Position numbers and translations under genes: made by a program. A stretch of 64,000 nt of DNA. It comes from Benincasa hispida (Eukaryota > Streptophyta > Magnoliopsida > Cucurbitales > Cucurbitaceae). Numbering within the stretch: position 1 is the first letter of the stretch; every line of letters begins with the position of its first letter. Under the pieces are notes generated by a model. The model worked only from the letters and a program-made list of their open reading frames with translations. It did no database searches and was not told the DNA's origin. The stretch lies in NCBI RefSeq assembly GCF_009727055.1, contig NC_052349.1, forward strand, positions 43,545,302-43,609,301, written 5' to 3'. Of this stretch, positions 1-11,870 are shown piece after piece.

Positions 1-189
1 CATGTATATTGGAACAAATGTATATCTTTTGAAGTTAATGAAGCGTTCATTTTCAGAAAAGGAATTCAAATTTGTTCTACTATACTTGAAAACAACTTAT
101 ATAAGTTAAGACCAACTAAAGCAAAATTTGTCTTAAATACTGAGATGTTTAGAACAGTCGAAACTCAGAATAAAAGAAAAAACGTTTCT

Positions 190-800
190 TCTAATGCCTA
201 TCTATGGCACTTAAGACTTGGTCACATAAATCTCAATAGGATTGAGAGATTGGTTAAAAATGGACTTCTAAATGAGTTAGAAGACAATTCTTTACCTCCA
301 TGTGAGTCTTGTCTTTAGGGAAAAATGATTAAGAGATCTTTTACTAGAAAAGGTCTCAGAGCCACAATACCCTTAGAGCTCGTACATTCGGAACTCTGTG
401 GACCGATGAATGTCAAAGCACGAGATGGGTATGAATATTTCATCAGTTTTATTGATGATTATTCAAGGTATGGTCATATTTACCTAATGCATCACAAGTT
501 TGATTCTTTTGAAAAGTTCAAGGAATATAAGGCTGAGGTTGAGAACCAATTAGGTAAAACAATTAAGACACTATGATCAGATCGAGGTGGGGAGTACATG
601 GACTAAGATTCCAGGACTATATGATAGAACACGGAATCAAGTCACAATTCTCTACACCTAATATGTCTCAGCAGAACGGTGTATCTGAAAGAAGGAACAG
701 AACCTTGTTGGACATGGTTCGCTCAATGATGAGCTTTGCTGAGTTACCTGATTCCTTTTGAGGACATGCATTAGAGACTGCTGTCTATATTTTGAATAAC
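190..800 (+). pseudogene. copia GAG-pre-integrase and integrase core, broken
   Basis: Translation gives the zinc-binding HLRLGHINLNRIERL segment and CESC pair of the GAG-pre-integrase domain, followed by the integrase core (HSELCGPM, then SDRGGEY, then GVSERRNRTLLDMV). In related copies here the first motif reads DLCGPM, so the first catalytic Asp of the D,D-35-E triad appears changed to Glu. In-frame stops lie at about 316 (CESCL-stop), 574, 604 and 760. The integrase would insert cDNA into host DNA; this copy cannot encode an active enzyme. Confidence 0.88.
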
Positions 801-1319
801 ATTCCCTCTAAAAGTGTTTCAGAAACACCTTATGAGATATGAAAAAGGCATAAAGATAGTTTACATCACTTTAGGATTTAAGGATGCCTGGTACACGTGT
901 TGGTGCAAAATCCTAAAAAATTGGAACATCGTTCAAAACCATGCCTATTTTTAGGTTATCCAAAAGAAAAAAAAGTGGTCTATTTTACAATCCTCAAGAG
1001 AATAAGGTATTTGTATCGAAAAATGCCACATTCTTAGAGGAAGACCACATAAGAAGTCATCAACCTCGCAGTAGACTAATATTGAATGAAATTTCCAAAG
1101 ACGCTACAGATAGAACTAGTTCATCTACTAAAGTAGTAGATAAAACTAGTACATCTGGTCAGTCACATCCTTCTTAAGAGTTGAGAATGCCTCGACGTAA
1201 TAGGAGGGTTGTTCATCAGCCTGACCGTTACTTGGGTTTAACAGAAACATAAGTCGTCATACTTGATGATGGCATAGAGGATCCATCGACCTATAAACAG
1301 GCGATAAAAGATGTGGACC

Positions 1320-2160
1320 GGATCAGTGGGTCAAAGCCATGGACCTTGAAATAGATTCTATGTAATTTAATTCTATCTAAGAACTTGTAGATCAACCAAA
1401 TGATGTAAAACTAATTGGTAGTAAGTGGATCTACAAGAGAAAACGAGACCAAGTCGGTAAAGTACAGACTTTTAAGGCTCGACTTGTGGCAAAGGGTTAT
1501 ACCCAGAGAGAGTTAGTGGACTATGAAGAAACTTTCTCTCCCGTTGCCATGCTTAAGTCGATTAGAATACTCTTATCTATTGCCACCTTTTATGACTATG
1601 AAATTTGGCAAATGGATGTCAAGACAGCCTTTCTAAACGACGATCTTGAGGAGAGTATCTATGTGGCTCAACCAGAGGGGTTTATTGCACAGGGTCAAGA
1701 ACAAAAGGTTTGTAAGCTTCAAAAATCCATTTATGGGTTGAAACAAGCTTCTAGATCTTGGAATATAAGATTTAATAATGCGATCAAATCTTATGGCTTT
1801 GTACAGAATGTTGATGAGCCTTGTGTTTATAAGAAGATCGTCAATTCTACTATAGCATTCTTAGTTTTATATGTTGACGATATATAACTCATTGGGAATG
1901 AAGTAGGTTACCTAACTGACATCAAGAAATAGGTAGCAACGCAATTCCAAATGAAAGATTTGGGGAATGCGCAGTATGTTCTCGGGATTCAGATTATTCG
2001 AAACAGCAAAAACAGAACACTAGCCATGTCTCAAGCAACTTATATAGACAAAATGTTGTCTAGGTATAAGATGCAAAATTCAAAAAGAGGTTTGTTACCT
2101 TACAGATATGGAATTCATTTGTCAAAGGATCAATGTCCTAAGACAACTTAAGAGGTTGAG
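1320..2160 (+). pseudogene. copia reverse transcriptase (RVT_2), broken
   Basis: The segment reads from WVKAMDLE through KARLVAKGYTQ, WQMDVKTAFLN, IYGLKQASRSW and the catalytic YVDD motif (1870-1881) to MKDLGNAQYVLGIQI. This is the classic copia RT order. A stop follows the YVDDI motif directly (1885-1887), and others occur upstream (about 1363 and 1378) and near 1930. The YVDD box itself is intact, so inactivation is by stops rather than active-site loss. Confidence 0.92.
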
Positions 2161-2830
2161 GATATGAGACGCATTCCCTATGCTTCCACAGTAAGGAGCC
2201 TAATGTATGCAATGTTATGTACTAGACCTGACATATGCTACGCAGTAGGGATAGTCAGTAGGTATCAGTCCAATCCTGGATATGATCATTGGACTGCCGT
2301 TAAGAATATCCTCAAGTATCTTAGGAGAACGAAGAACTACATGCTCGTGTATGGTACTAAGGATTTGATCCTTACTGGATACATTGACTCTGATTTTCAA
2401 ACCGATAAAGATGCAAGAAAATTTAAATCGGGATCATTTTGAATGGAGGAGCGGTAGTGTGGAGAAGTGTGAAGCAAAACTGTATTGCGGACTCCACAAT
2501 GGAAGCTGAATACGTAGCTGCATGTGAAGCAACAAAGGAAGCAGTATGGTTAAGGAAATTCTTGACAGATTTAGAAGTTGTTCCAAATATGCATCTACCT
2601 ATCACCCTATATTGTGATAATAGTGGTGCAGTTGCAAATTCGAGAGAACCAAGAAGCCACAAGCGCGGCAAGCATATTGAGTGTAAATACCATCTGATCC
2701 GGGAGATTGTACATCGTGGAGACGTTGTAGTGACCAGATATCTTCTGAGCAAAACATTGCTGATCCTTTTACAAAGGCCCTCACGGCTAAAGTGTTTGAA
2801 GGTCACCTACAGAGTCTACGAAGTTTGTAA
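2161..2830 (+). pseudogene. copia RT tail and RNase H, frameshifted
   Basis: The reading frame gives RRIPYAS, SLMYAMLCTRPDICYAVGIVSRYQSNPG and then the RNase H region: YIDSDFQ, a frameshift near 2440, CIADSTMEAEYVAACEATKEAVWLRKF and ITLYCDNSGAVANS. A second frameshift near 2735-2750 breaks the C-terminus, which in related copies continues to IADPFTKAL. It would degrade the RNA strand of the RNA-DNA hybrid during reverse transcription. Confidence 0.9.
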
Positions 2831-2952
2831 ACTAGGACAAGTGGGAAAACTTTTGGGTATATGCCCTAGTTTATAGTATTCATATGTTTATTGTACTCAT
2901 ATGTTTCTCACTTAAATTCAACATTGTGATACTCCATTAGGAGTTTTAGTCC

Positions 2953-2963
2953 AAGTGGGAGTT
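2953..2963 (+). other. Polypurine tract of copia element
   Basis: The run aagtgggag sits directly upstream of the LTR start. In copia elements this tract primes plus-strand DNA synthesis. Comparable tracts precede the LTRs at 55354 and 56261. Confidence 0.6.
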
Positions 2964-3559
2964 TTTTGGATTTTATATCCTAAAACTCGTAGTTTGTAAA
3001 TTAATAAACATATTCTGTTTTGTTTTTTGATAAAGTTATTATTGAAATTGTAATCTTGAATCTAATAAACTACGGTCCTGAGGCTATTTAATGTAGTTTG
3101 AACTTTATGTAGTGACATAAATGTGGATCAAGTTCAAATATATAGCCACTATAGTATATGAATAAGGTTAGGCGCCTTATTCTGGGGACACTATGGATAC
3201 GACCCACTTTGTAGTTAGTACAAACGATGTGATCCTGAATCGTTCATATAGAGATATGTGAGTGGGGGCATCCTATGCAATGAGTTTGCATAAGACTGAA
3301 CCATGAAATAGTCACTTTTTACGTTCTAAATGTCGTTTTATGTATAAAACTGACTATTTCGTTAATTGATGACCTAGGTAACTTAATCTTAATCCTGAGC
3401 TAACTATGAACTCTTGTTCACTCGAAATTATCCTTAGAACTGCATAGGTGAGGGCAGCTCATCATCGCTGGCCCAATAAGCCTCCCATTTCAGGGGTAAG
3501 ATCGGGTGGATAGCTGGGAACATAGGGTGCAAGACGAAATTCACTCCTACCCATTATAG

Positions 3560-3597
3560 CTGTCTCTTATACACATCTAGATGTGTATAAGAGACAG
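3560..3597. other. Nextera mate-pair junction adapter (assembly artefact)
   Basis: Two Tn5 mosaic ends lie back to back: CTGTCTCTTATACACATCT at 3560-3578 and AGATGTGTATAAGAGACAG at 3579-3597. This perfect 38-bp palindrome is the circularisation junction of Nextera mate-pair libraries, not plant DNA. The flanks come from LTR positions about 260 bp apart in a related copy, so sequence is lost here. Confidence 0.97.
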
Positions 3598-4311
3598 TAT
3601 CTATAGTGAGGGGAGTGTAACTACGGGACTATAGTGGAATGACCCATTAATTAACGAATGTTGATTAGCTCCATCTAAAGAGTTTAGCCAGCTAATCTCG
3701 GATCGTTGGAGCCCATGATCTATAGGTTCATTAGGTTCCCCTACTAGCTCATATGGAATAAACTTAGAACAGTATGATAGAATGATTCAAATTATTCGAA
3801 TTAGGTGAAGAGAGAGAAACCAACAAGTATATGTGATATAGTGGTCGGATTTTTCAGTTTAAAGATACAACTTTAATATTTAAATGTGATTAATATAGTG
3901 GTCGGGTTATTCATATTCGGAAGCTCAGAAATAATAGAAATGGTCAAAGATGTAAAAAGTCAAAGAGTTAACTTTTGACTTTGAAAAGTCAAACTTTGAC
4001 CGACCTTATATTTAAATGTGATTTGAATTTCGAGAAAATGAATGCAGATTCATGCTCGGGAGGTCAAAATTAGTCAACACAGAAAAAATTATAAAAAGTC
4101 AAAATGTTGACTTTTTGGTCAAAATAAATGACTATTTTGCCCTTTGACTAAAGTTAGTGGGAAAATCCAAACTTTTGTTGGATAATTCCACTAACAAAAT
4201 AGTGGGCTAGGTGTTGGCTTATAGTGGAGACATTAAGCCCACTTAGATAGTGGATTCTAGGTGTTGGATTTTTATGAATTGATTTCATGCAATTGTTACA
4301 TGGCCCTTTTC

Positions 4312-4319
4312 TATAAATA
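4312..4319 (+). promoter_or_regulatory. LTR TATA box
   Basis: The motif tataaata lies in the second half of the LTR, where the U3 promoter of a copia LTR is expected, and is followed by a CT-rich leader (about 4425-4450). It would have driven transcription of the element. Confidence 0.55.
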
Positions 4320-4671
4320 TGAGCTTTTAAATTTGGATGAAAAAGTTTTGATAATTTGCCAATTTTTGTTTTCAAAATTGGGCAGAAAAAACAAACCCAA
4401 ACCCTACCCGAATTCCATCTTCATTTCAATCTCTTTCTCTCTCTCGGGTTCTTCATCTACTGGGTCCCACAACTCGGTTCTAAGTCCAGAGGATAGTGGT
4501 GGTCCGTTCGTGTTCGGATCGAGATTCAGCGAGGAAAAGCAGGTTTTGGGAGCTTCAAAGGTAATTTTTAATTACCATTTTTCCTTCAATTGCATGCATT
4601 TTTTCCTTTAAATTAAAAGCAATTAGAGTGTAATTAGGTCCTAAATCCGCTGCGTATGTCTCGTGTTCCAT

Positions 4672-5920
4672 CATAAATCTATCTAATTTACCTTTCCAGG
4701 TAGGGGTGCGACGTTTTCATCATCTTAAGTACCCTAGCCTAACCAGAACTCACCTTAGCCAAAATGTCCCTTATAGATATGTTTGCTACAAATTAATCTT
4801 TTATTGAAATAAATTTAATCTTATTAAACCGATTAAAAAAGATTAATCTAATTTCTAATCTCATTAGAAATTTGTGAACTTAGGTCTATCTCAATCATAT
4901 TTTAAAACAATTAAAAAAATGATTATAACCTAAGGTTTGCATGCAACTCTTAATTATTTATTGTAATTCTAATTTCATTTAGTTATAACTATTATAAATA
5001 AATGAAACAATTAAAACATTCATTGCATGCTTGACATACTTCAGTTAATCATAACATTTATAAATTAAACTAAGGTAACGTCATGCTTCATGCAATCTCC
5101 ATTCATTATTAATATATATAACAATTATATAACTAGGTAATGAACCATACTATAGCATACTTTTCATAAATTCGTTCAACCATATATTATAACAATTATA
5201 ATATAAATTATGCATAGAATTGGTATAATGCATGCATACATATACTATAGTATTTATACTATATGATGCATGAACACTGCTTTATAATTTAAATCATGCA
5301 CATACATATATTATACACTTATAATATAAAATGATGCATGAATATAAATGCATAACCTATGGTGGGTTTTTAAACTATGTGACATATAATATAGAACATA
5401 CCTCATATGTATATTTAAAATAAACAGTTAATAGACCGGGAGAGAGCACCTTAAAGGAAAGTTAAAAGGCTAACTATTACAGTCTAAGAATCTACACAAT
5501 CTTGTAGCATTAGTTATACGATCGTTTAGCAAATGCTACATGGCTACACGATTGTGTAGCTGTAGCTACACGATATTGTAAAACTGCTCTATCTTCTTTA
5601 TCAAAGCAGTGCTCTGAAAAAAAAATGTCTTTGAAGCTTCTCGAGAACAACATGAACGACTCAAACAAAAAATACAAACTCTATAGCAAAATTACGCCTA
5701 AAACAGGGGCCTTTACAAACCAAATTTGTAAACGAAATAAAGCCTTAAAACTAAGTATCTTATCCTGAAACATCCATCAACAAAACCACATTAATATTGG
5801 AACCATTCATCGCATGAGCTTTAAACAGAATGCAATAAAAACCACCAACACTGTAAAAACGATTCAATAAAAAAATGGAATTTGGGATCAGAAAACCAGT
5901 AATCTGGCTCTAATACCAAT
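4672..5920 (-). mobile_element. 5' leader of a truncated minus-strand copia element
   Basis: Read on the minus strand, this starts next to the primer-binding site and runs leftward as an AT-rich untranslated leader. The stretch at about 4672-4790 resembles, in reverse, the leader of the nested element at 48390-48500, including the boundary of the 'acctggaaaggt' segment. No gag is present because the first copia element's LTR abuts at 4671, which suggests that element inserted here or a rearrangement joined them. Clusters of tacacgat-like words occur at 5510-5580. Confidence 0.65.
5905..5918 (-). other. Primer-binding site, initiator tRNA-Met type
   Basis: On the minus strand it reads TGGTATTAGAGCCA directly after the LTR end (…gtttcttca, then at). 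This is a one-base variant of the TGGTATCAGAGC site used by most plant copia elements to prime minus-strand synthesis from initiator tRNA-Met. Confidence 0.85.
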
Positions 5921-7956
5921 TGAAGAAACTCTATGAGGAGAGAACCTTGAGCGGAAGCAAGATTGTCCCAGATCCATTTTTCATCGAATGTAAATTTTAC
6001 AACAAATCAAGAACAAGATATGCATTTACATAAATTATAGCATGCATATATAAAAGAAAACTTAGGATTTCATAAACCCTTACCTTTGAAGACTATTCTT
6101 CAAGAATCCCTTGAACAAGTCACGAACGAATCTCCTTCTCCAGAAAGGACACCACCAAATGGAGTCTCTTGTATTCTTCTTAGGGGTTGAGAATGGCAGG
6201 AGATGTGGGCTCTGCCTTAGGGTTTTGGAAGAGGGAAGGAGATGGAAAGAAGGAGAGGGAGGAGAAGAACTTTTCTTCTCTTTTTCGTTTTTTCAGAGAG
6301 AACTATTCTCTAGTGTTTCAAGTAGGAAGATCAATAAGCACCATCCCTCCCTTTGACCCCTTTCATCACGTATTTGGCAGAGAGAAATTAAGAGGGGGAG
6401 TTATAACTCCCTCTCTTTAATTAATCAATATTAATTTAATAAAATTAAATTAATAATTATTATCCATATAATAACAACCTTATTATATGTATATAAACTA
6501 TATGTTATATCCCATATAACACATAATATATAGTTACATATTGTATCAAATACAATATAACCTATAGATGTATTTTCTCTCAACCATATATGACATTTAA
6601 TAGAAATCACATTTATAGTAAACTCACTTATATGAATCTCATTCATATAATTGATATTTGGATCATATTCAAATATTTAATTCCTCTCAACTTATTTATG
6701 GTATTTAATATAAATCATATTTATATTAAATTTAATTACATGAATCTCATTCATATATTAGTATTTGAATCATATTCAAATTTCTCTCATATTACCTTAT
6801 ATTATAATGTATCAAATATATTATATGAATTATATCACATATATAATTAATTTAATTAATTATATCATATATAATTAATTTGAACACTTCAAATTAATCC
6901 AAAAATAATTCTTAATTAAATCCCTGTTGAGCTACAGAGGGGATCTTATGGACTTGTAGATTGAAGCTCCAACGGTACTTGGATAATTAATTAAACTCTT
7001 TAATTAAATTACCCAACATCCGTTAACTGTCGGTCATTCCACTAAAGACTGACAATTGCACTCTATGCACTATAGATAATTTTCTGTGTCCATTGGATAT
7101 AACCAATCAACAGTGTGATGACCCTTCACAAATTGCTTGTAAGTACAGCTAGACGAAAATTACCTTTTTGCCCCTGTAGTTACATCTAAACTCTTAAGTA
7201 CCATTGATCCCTCTAATGAACAATAAGTCATAGTCCAACTATGACTAAGTCACTCTTGGGCCAGGAGAGGGTGTGGCCACTATGTTCAAGCCCTGGAATT
7301 AGCCCTTAAGGGAGCAATTTATCTACTTGCATCTGCATCGGGGAAGGAGTGAATTCCATCTCGTGTAGCTGTGTTCCCAGCTCTCTAGTTAGATAAATCC
7401 CCAAAATGGTAGGCTTATTGAGTTGACAATCTAGCCATTCTCACCCATACAAATCAAAGGATTGCCTTCATGAGTAGAAGTTCACAACTCACTCAAGATT
7501 TAGGTCATGTCACCTATGGTCATCCTAGTGAAATGTAAGTCTCTATTATTAACGGCGTTATATAAAGAGACAAATCATTTCGTGGTTTTATCTTATGTAA
7601 ACTCTTTGTATAAGATACCCCCGCTCACATGTTTGTACATGAATGATCAGGATTAGATCATTTGTAGCACTTTACAACATTTGTAACACCTACAAAGTGG
7701 GTCATATCTGTAGTGTCACCAGAATGAGGTACCCATCCTTATCCATCTACTACATACCGTTTAGGTTATAATTTAAACAAAATCCACTTGTATGTCTCTA
7801 CATACTTGTTCAAATTACATAAAATAACCTAGTATCTTAGTTTATTGGATTGAGTATATGCTTATAAAATAACACTTATTTTATTAACTACAATATGTTT
7901 ATACAAAGTTTACAAATTACGAGATTATAAGGAGATTTAGGACACCAATCCCAACA
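5921..7956 (-). repeat. Long copia LTR (5' LTR of truncated minus element)
   Basis: On the minus strand the LTR starts TGTTGGGATTGGTGTCC and ends GAGTTTCTTCA, about 2.04 kb with TG…CA ends. The same family occurs as a solo LTR at 24952-27051 and in the nest at 10201-16692. The right edge abuts a gypsy protease coding region, so the insertion split that older element. No matching target duplication is available because the far side of this element is missing. Confidence 0.85.
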
Positions 7957-9085
7957 CCAGGCGCCATTCATTCATTTGTTTTCAGTATGTTTGCATTGAA
8001 TATTAATAGAATGCTAAAGAATATGCTTGACGAGTTGTTTATTTCTACTTCTGTTGGTGAGGTATTAGTAGTAAAAGAATTTTATAGAGATTATGAGGTT
8101 ATAATTAAGGGACAAAACATGTTGATTGATTTAATTCCTTTAGAGTTGCTTGAGTTTGATGGTATACTAGGAATGAACTTTCTGTTTAAATATCATGCCT
8201 CTGTTAACTGTTATAAAAAGGAAGTAGTGTTCAGGAGACCTGGAGAAGCTAAGGTGGTATTTATAGGGAACAGGAAAATTCTTCCTATTAGCCTGATTTC
8301 AATAGTCAAGGCTAGGAAGTTGTTGAGTAAAGGTTGTATAGCCTACTTGGCCCATGTGACTGGTCCATAGGCCAAGAAGTTGGGACCAGAGGATGTTCCA
8401 GTAGCCCAAGAGTTTATTGATGTATTTCCTGAGGAGTTGTTAGGATTACCACCTGATAGAGAATTAGAGTTCAGCATTGATTTAATTACAGGTACAACAC
8501 CTATTTTCCAGGTACCATATAGAATGGTGTCCGCTGAGTTAAAGAAGTTGAAGGTCCAGTTATAGGAACTGGTGGACAAAGGCTATATCAGACCCAGTGT
8601 GTCACCATAGGGAGCACCAATTCTGTTTGTGAAGAAGACTAATGGCACTCTCAGGTTGTGCATTGACTATAAACGGTTGAACAAGGTCACAATACGAATA
8701 AGTGTCTATTACTTCGTATCGATGACTTATTTGACCAACTAAATGGAGCATTAGTGTTCTTTAAGATAGACTTGAGGTCATGTTATCACTATTTGAAGGT
8801 TAGAGAGACGAATGTTCCAAAAACATCTTTTAGAACTGGGTATGAGCATTATGAGCTTTTAGTTATTTGGTTTAATAAATTCCTTGCCAGTGTTTTGAAT
8901 TTGATGAACAGGATATTCCATCCATACATAGATCAGTTCGTGATCGTTTTCATAGATGATATCCTGGTTTACTCAGTTAGCAAAGAGAAGCATGCAAAGA
9001 ATTTAAGGACTGTATTACAGATGCTATGTAAGAAATAGTTATATGCTAAGTTCAATAAATGCGAGTTTTGGATAAATGGAGAAGA
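7957..9085 (+). pseudogene. Ty3/gypsy protease-RT remnant (chromovirus-like)
   Basis: Translation gives the tail of a retropepsin (HSF segment, cut by the LTR at 7956), then ILGMNFLFKYHASVNCYKKEVVFR, FIDVFPEELLGLPPDRE, the RT fingers ([31 protein letters not shown]), a frameshift near 8700, [15 protein letters not shown], and the catalytic FIDDILVYS motif (8953-8979), then YAKFNKCEFW. This order matches Del/Tekay-type chromoviruses as I know them. Stops at 8368, 8563 and 8609 and the frameshift make it dead. Coding similarity ends near 9085, where an A-rich junction begins. Confidence 0.9.
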
Positions 9086-9162
9086 TCTGAAAAAAAAAAA
9101 TGAAAGAGGAAGAAGAAACTTAGTTGAATCTACAAAAAATAACAATATACGTAGTAGATTTC

Positions 9163-9169
9163 TTTTTTT

Positions 9170-9218
<49 letters not shown>
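9163..9218. repeat. T17-G39 homopolymer block
   Basis: A run of 17 T is followed directly by 39 G. Such a pure G run is very rare in plant DNA and hard to sequence, so its length, and even its existence, should be doubted. It separates the gypsy remnant from a purine-rich tract. Confidence 0.9.
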
Positions 9219-9219
<1 letters not shown>

Positions 9220-9812
9220 ATGAAAACAACTTTAGAAAAATATACAAAGAAGAGCAAAGAGTGGTTCGAAAAGAAAATACCCATATGATCAAGTAAGAAG
9301 AGAAAATCTGAGGAAGAGAAACGGAGGAGAAGAAAAGGATGAACCAGACGGATGAAGAAGAGATAAGATGAAAAAGATAAGAACAAGAGTAATATGAAGA
9401 GACAAATGAGTGAGAGAGAGAGACAACATATGAGAGTTAAGGAGAGAGTAATTTCAAATGTATTGAATCAGGAGAGTTGAATTGGGAGTAAAGTGGTGAG
9501 TTTAATAACTCGTCGTTTTTTTTTTATCAATGGGCCAAACACTGGGTGCGTTTTTTTTCCACCCAATCCAACTTTCCCAATTTTACCAAACGCCCTCTAA
9601 AGGTTTGACATATAACACTAACATAATTAATATGGTCAACAACTTCAACCGAATCTTACTCAACGACCTTGGACATTTCAAGATCGAAGATTGATCAACA
9701 TATGTAAATCTGAATACATAAACCCTATTAGATGATACTTTTTAAAAATTAAGAACCAAATAAAAACAAGGGTAATTGTTTAAAATGATAAAATTATTGA
9801 AAATATGTTTAA
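9219..9812. other. Non-coding purine-rich and AT-rich stretch
   Basis: 9235-9470 is strongly A/G rich (repeated gaagaag, gagagag words). Around 9528-9600 it reads like the end of a dispersed repeat (gggcgtttggtaaaa when reversed). No gene is visible. Confidence 0.5.
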
Positions 9813-9930
9813 GTATAGTAAAATGTCACTGTCTATCAGTAATAGATTGCGATAAACATCTATCACTGACATTGATAGATGTTTATCGTGATCTACCATT
9901 GATAGATAATGAAATTTTACTACATTTGTA
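9813..9930. mobile_element. Palindromic hairpin MITE, copy 1
   Basis: Two arms of about 50 bp face each other around a 7-bp loop. The inner arms gataaacatctatca and tgatagatgtttatc are perfect complements, and the outer parts (tagtaaaatgtcac…, …gaaattttacta) pair imperfectly. Related sequences occur near 17155 and 21990. It has no coding capacity and would fold into one hairpin if transcribed. Confidence 0.75.
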
Positions 9931-10200
9931 AATAAGTTACTCATTTTCTTTTACTTGAAAATAGCTCTAAAAATAATGATAGAGATTTTGGAGACTAGAC
10001 CTTATAATTTAAATATAGAAAAAAAAACAAGATATTATAATCAAATGTCATTTATTTTCTTTTTAGAAAGGTTTGAGGTATCCAAGTAGAAAATTTCATA
10101 GTCGCGAACACATATAAATGCCAGTTGAGTTATACTCTCTTTAGCCTATCAAAGTACATTTAAGTGGTTAATTCCAAAAATCTTTGTTGGTTGTAGTTGG
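9931..10200. other. AT-rich intergenic DNA
   Basis: No open reading frame, RNA gene or clear repeat boundary is seen. It is the left flank of the nested LTR block, ending in gttgg, which pairs with gttgc at 16693-16697. Confidence 0.5.
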
Positions 10201-11870
10201 TGGAGGATCCCGTTGAAGAGAACTTTGAGCGAAAGTGGGATCGTCCCAATTCCCATTTTTTATAGAAAGAAAATTTTTACATAAAAGAAAAAACAAATTA
10301 TGCATTTACATCTAACTTCTCAAGTACCACTGATCCCTCTAATGAATAATAGATCATAGTCCAACTATGGCTAAACCTCTCTCGGGCCAGGAATGGGTGT
10401 GGCTGTTGGGGTTGATGCCCTAAATCTCGTAGGGTCCTATAGTTTGTAAACCTTGTATGAACAAACTTGTATGTGATTTATAATATATGATATTTTATTC
10501 ACTCTATCTATGAAATATATGATATTTTAGATGCATTAATCACAAACCAATAAACTAACATCCATGGTTATCGTTGGAACTTAACATGTATGTGGAGACA
10601 TACAAGTGGATCATGTTTAAGTGATCACCTAACTGATCTGTAGTATATGGATCAGGTTGGGTACCTTATCCTTGTGACACTACGAGTATGGCCTGCTTTG
10701 TAGATGTTATCTTGTAAAGTGCTACAAATGATCTGATCCTGATCATTCATGATATTCTATACAAAGGAGTTTGTATAAGATCGGACCACGAAATGTTTAG
10801 TCTCATCATATAACACCGTTCATAATAGAGACTTTCATTTCACTAGGATGACCATAGGTAACATGACCTAAATCCTAAGTGAGTTGTGAACTCCTGCTTA
10901 TGAGGGCGGTTCTTTGATTTGTATAGGTGAGAGTGGCCAGATCGCCGACTCAACAAGCCTACCATTTTGGGGATTTGTCTGATTGGAGAGTTGAGAACTC
11001 AGCTACATAAGATGGAATTCACTCTTTCCCCGAAGTAGGAGTAAGTAGATAAATTACTCCCTAAAGGGCTGATTCTGGGTCTTAAACAATGTGGCGTCAC
11101 ACCATCTCTTGATCCAAGAGGGTTTTAGTCATAGTGGGACTATGATCTATCGTTCATTAAAGAGATCAGTGGTACTTAAGGAGTTAGATGTAACTATAGG
11201 GACAAAACAATAATTTGGCCCAACTCTACTTACAAGCAATTTGTGAAGGGTTATCGTACTATTGATTGGTTACAAAAATATATCTGTAGTGCGAAGAGTG
11301 CAGCTGTTGGATTTTAATGGAGTGCCCGACTGTTAACGGATGGTGGATAACATAATTAAAGAGTTTAATTAATTATTCACGTATCGTTGGAGCTTCAAGC
11401 TACAGGCTCATAAGGTCTCCTTAGTAGCTGATGCATTATGTTATGCGATGGATTAATGGAGTAGAATGTGATGGTGGAATGTGTGTTGTGCATGCAAGTT
11501 TTCCTAGTAAGACCCAAGTATAAATCCTACTGAGTTGTCTGGTAAGCCCAGGGTCGAACACAGGGACTAAGGAAGACAATATGCGATGGTAATTTTAGAT
11601 CACTTGCGGTAACAATTAAATCAATGATTTGGTTGGTTTGTTGTTTAAGGTATAAAATGTATGTGGCGGATTTGAGAAAAGAGTAATTATGCGACAGATA
11701 CACTGAGTATGCAAAGGAACAGGTTGAGAAGGTCTTTAGCTAGCGTTTCCCGAGAATGCGTTCAAGCTATGCGACCATGCTATACTCATGCAACAACAAA
11801 TCATTTTCCAATGCAAATACGATAGCTTCTAATTTTAGGATGCATACGATGAATGCAATAATGTCTATAG

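Larger units (their letters stand above)
1..4671 (+). mobile_element. Decayed Ty1/copia retrotransposon, 3' part with 3' LTR
   Basis: The window opens inside a plus-strand copia element. In order it shows the GAG-pre-integrase finger, integrase, reverse transcriptase, RNase H, a polypurine tract and one LTR, which is the copia gene order (integrase before RT). Many stops and frameshifts break the frame, so it cannot be autonomous. Its LTR resembles the LTRs of the minus-strand element at 41468-63986, so both belong to one family. The right edge, near 4671, is placed where homology switches to the antisense leader of another element. The 5' end lies outside the window, so no target-site duplication can be checked. 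Confidence 0.9.
2964..4671 (+). repeat. 3' LTR of the first copia element
   Basis: It begins after the polypurine tract with a degenerate version of the family start (related copies read tgttgggttgtatgtcc) and is about 1.7 kb long. A TATA box tataaata lies at 4312-4319, followed by a CT-rich stretch. A 38-bp sequencing adapter is embedded at 3560-3597. Compared with the LTR at 41468-42887 (read on the opposite strand), about 260 bp are missing exactly at the adapter. The right end is approximate, by alignment to the LTR end at 62138. Confidence 0.8.

Noticed and set aside
3560..3597. The perfect 38-bp palindrome as a transcription terminator or recombination site
   Set aside because: It equals two Tn5 mosaic ends exactly and recurs at 44757; it is adapter, not biology.
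9120..9386. Open frames on the minus strand with polyproline (poly-P) stretches
   Set aside because: They only translate the G39 homopolymer; not proteins.
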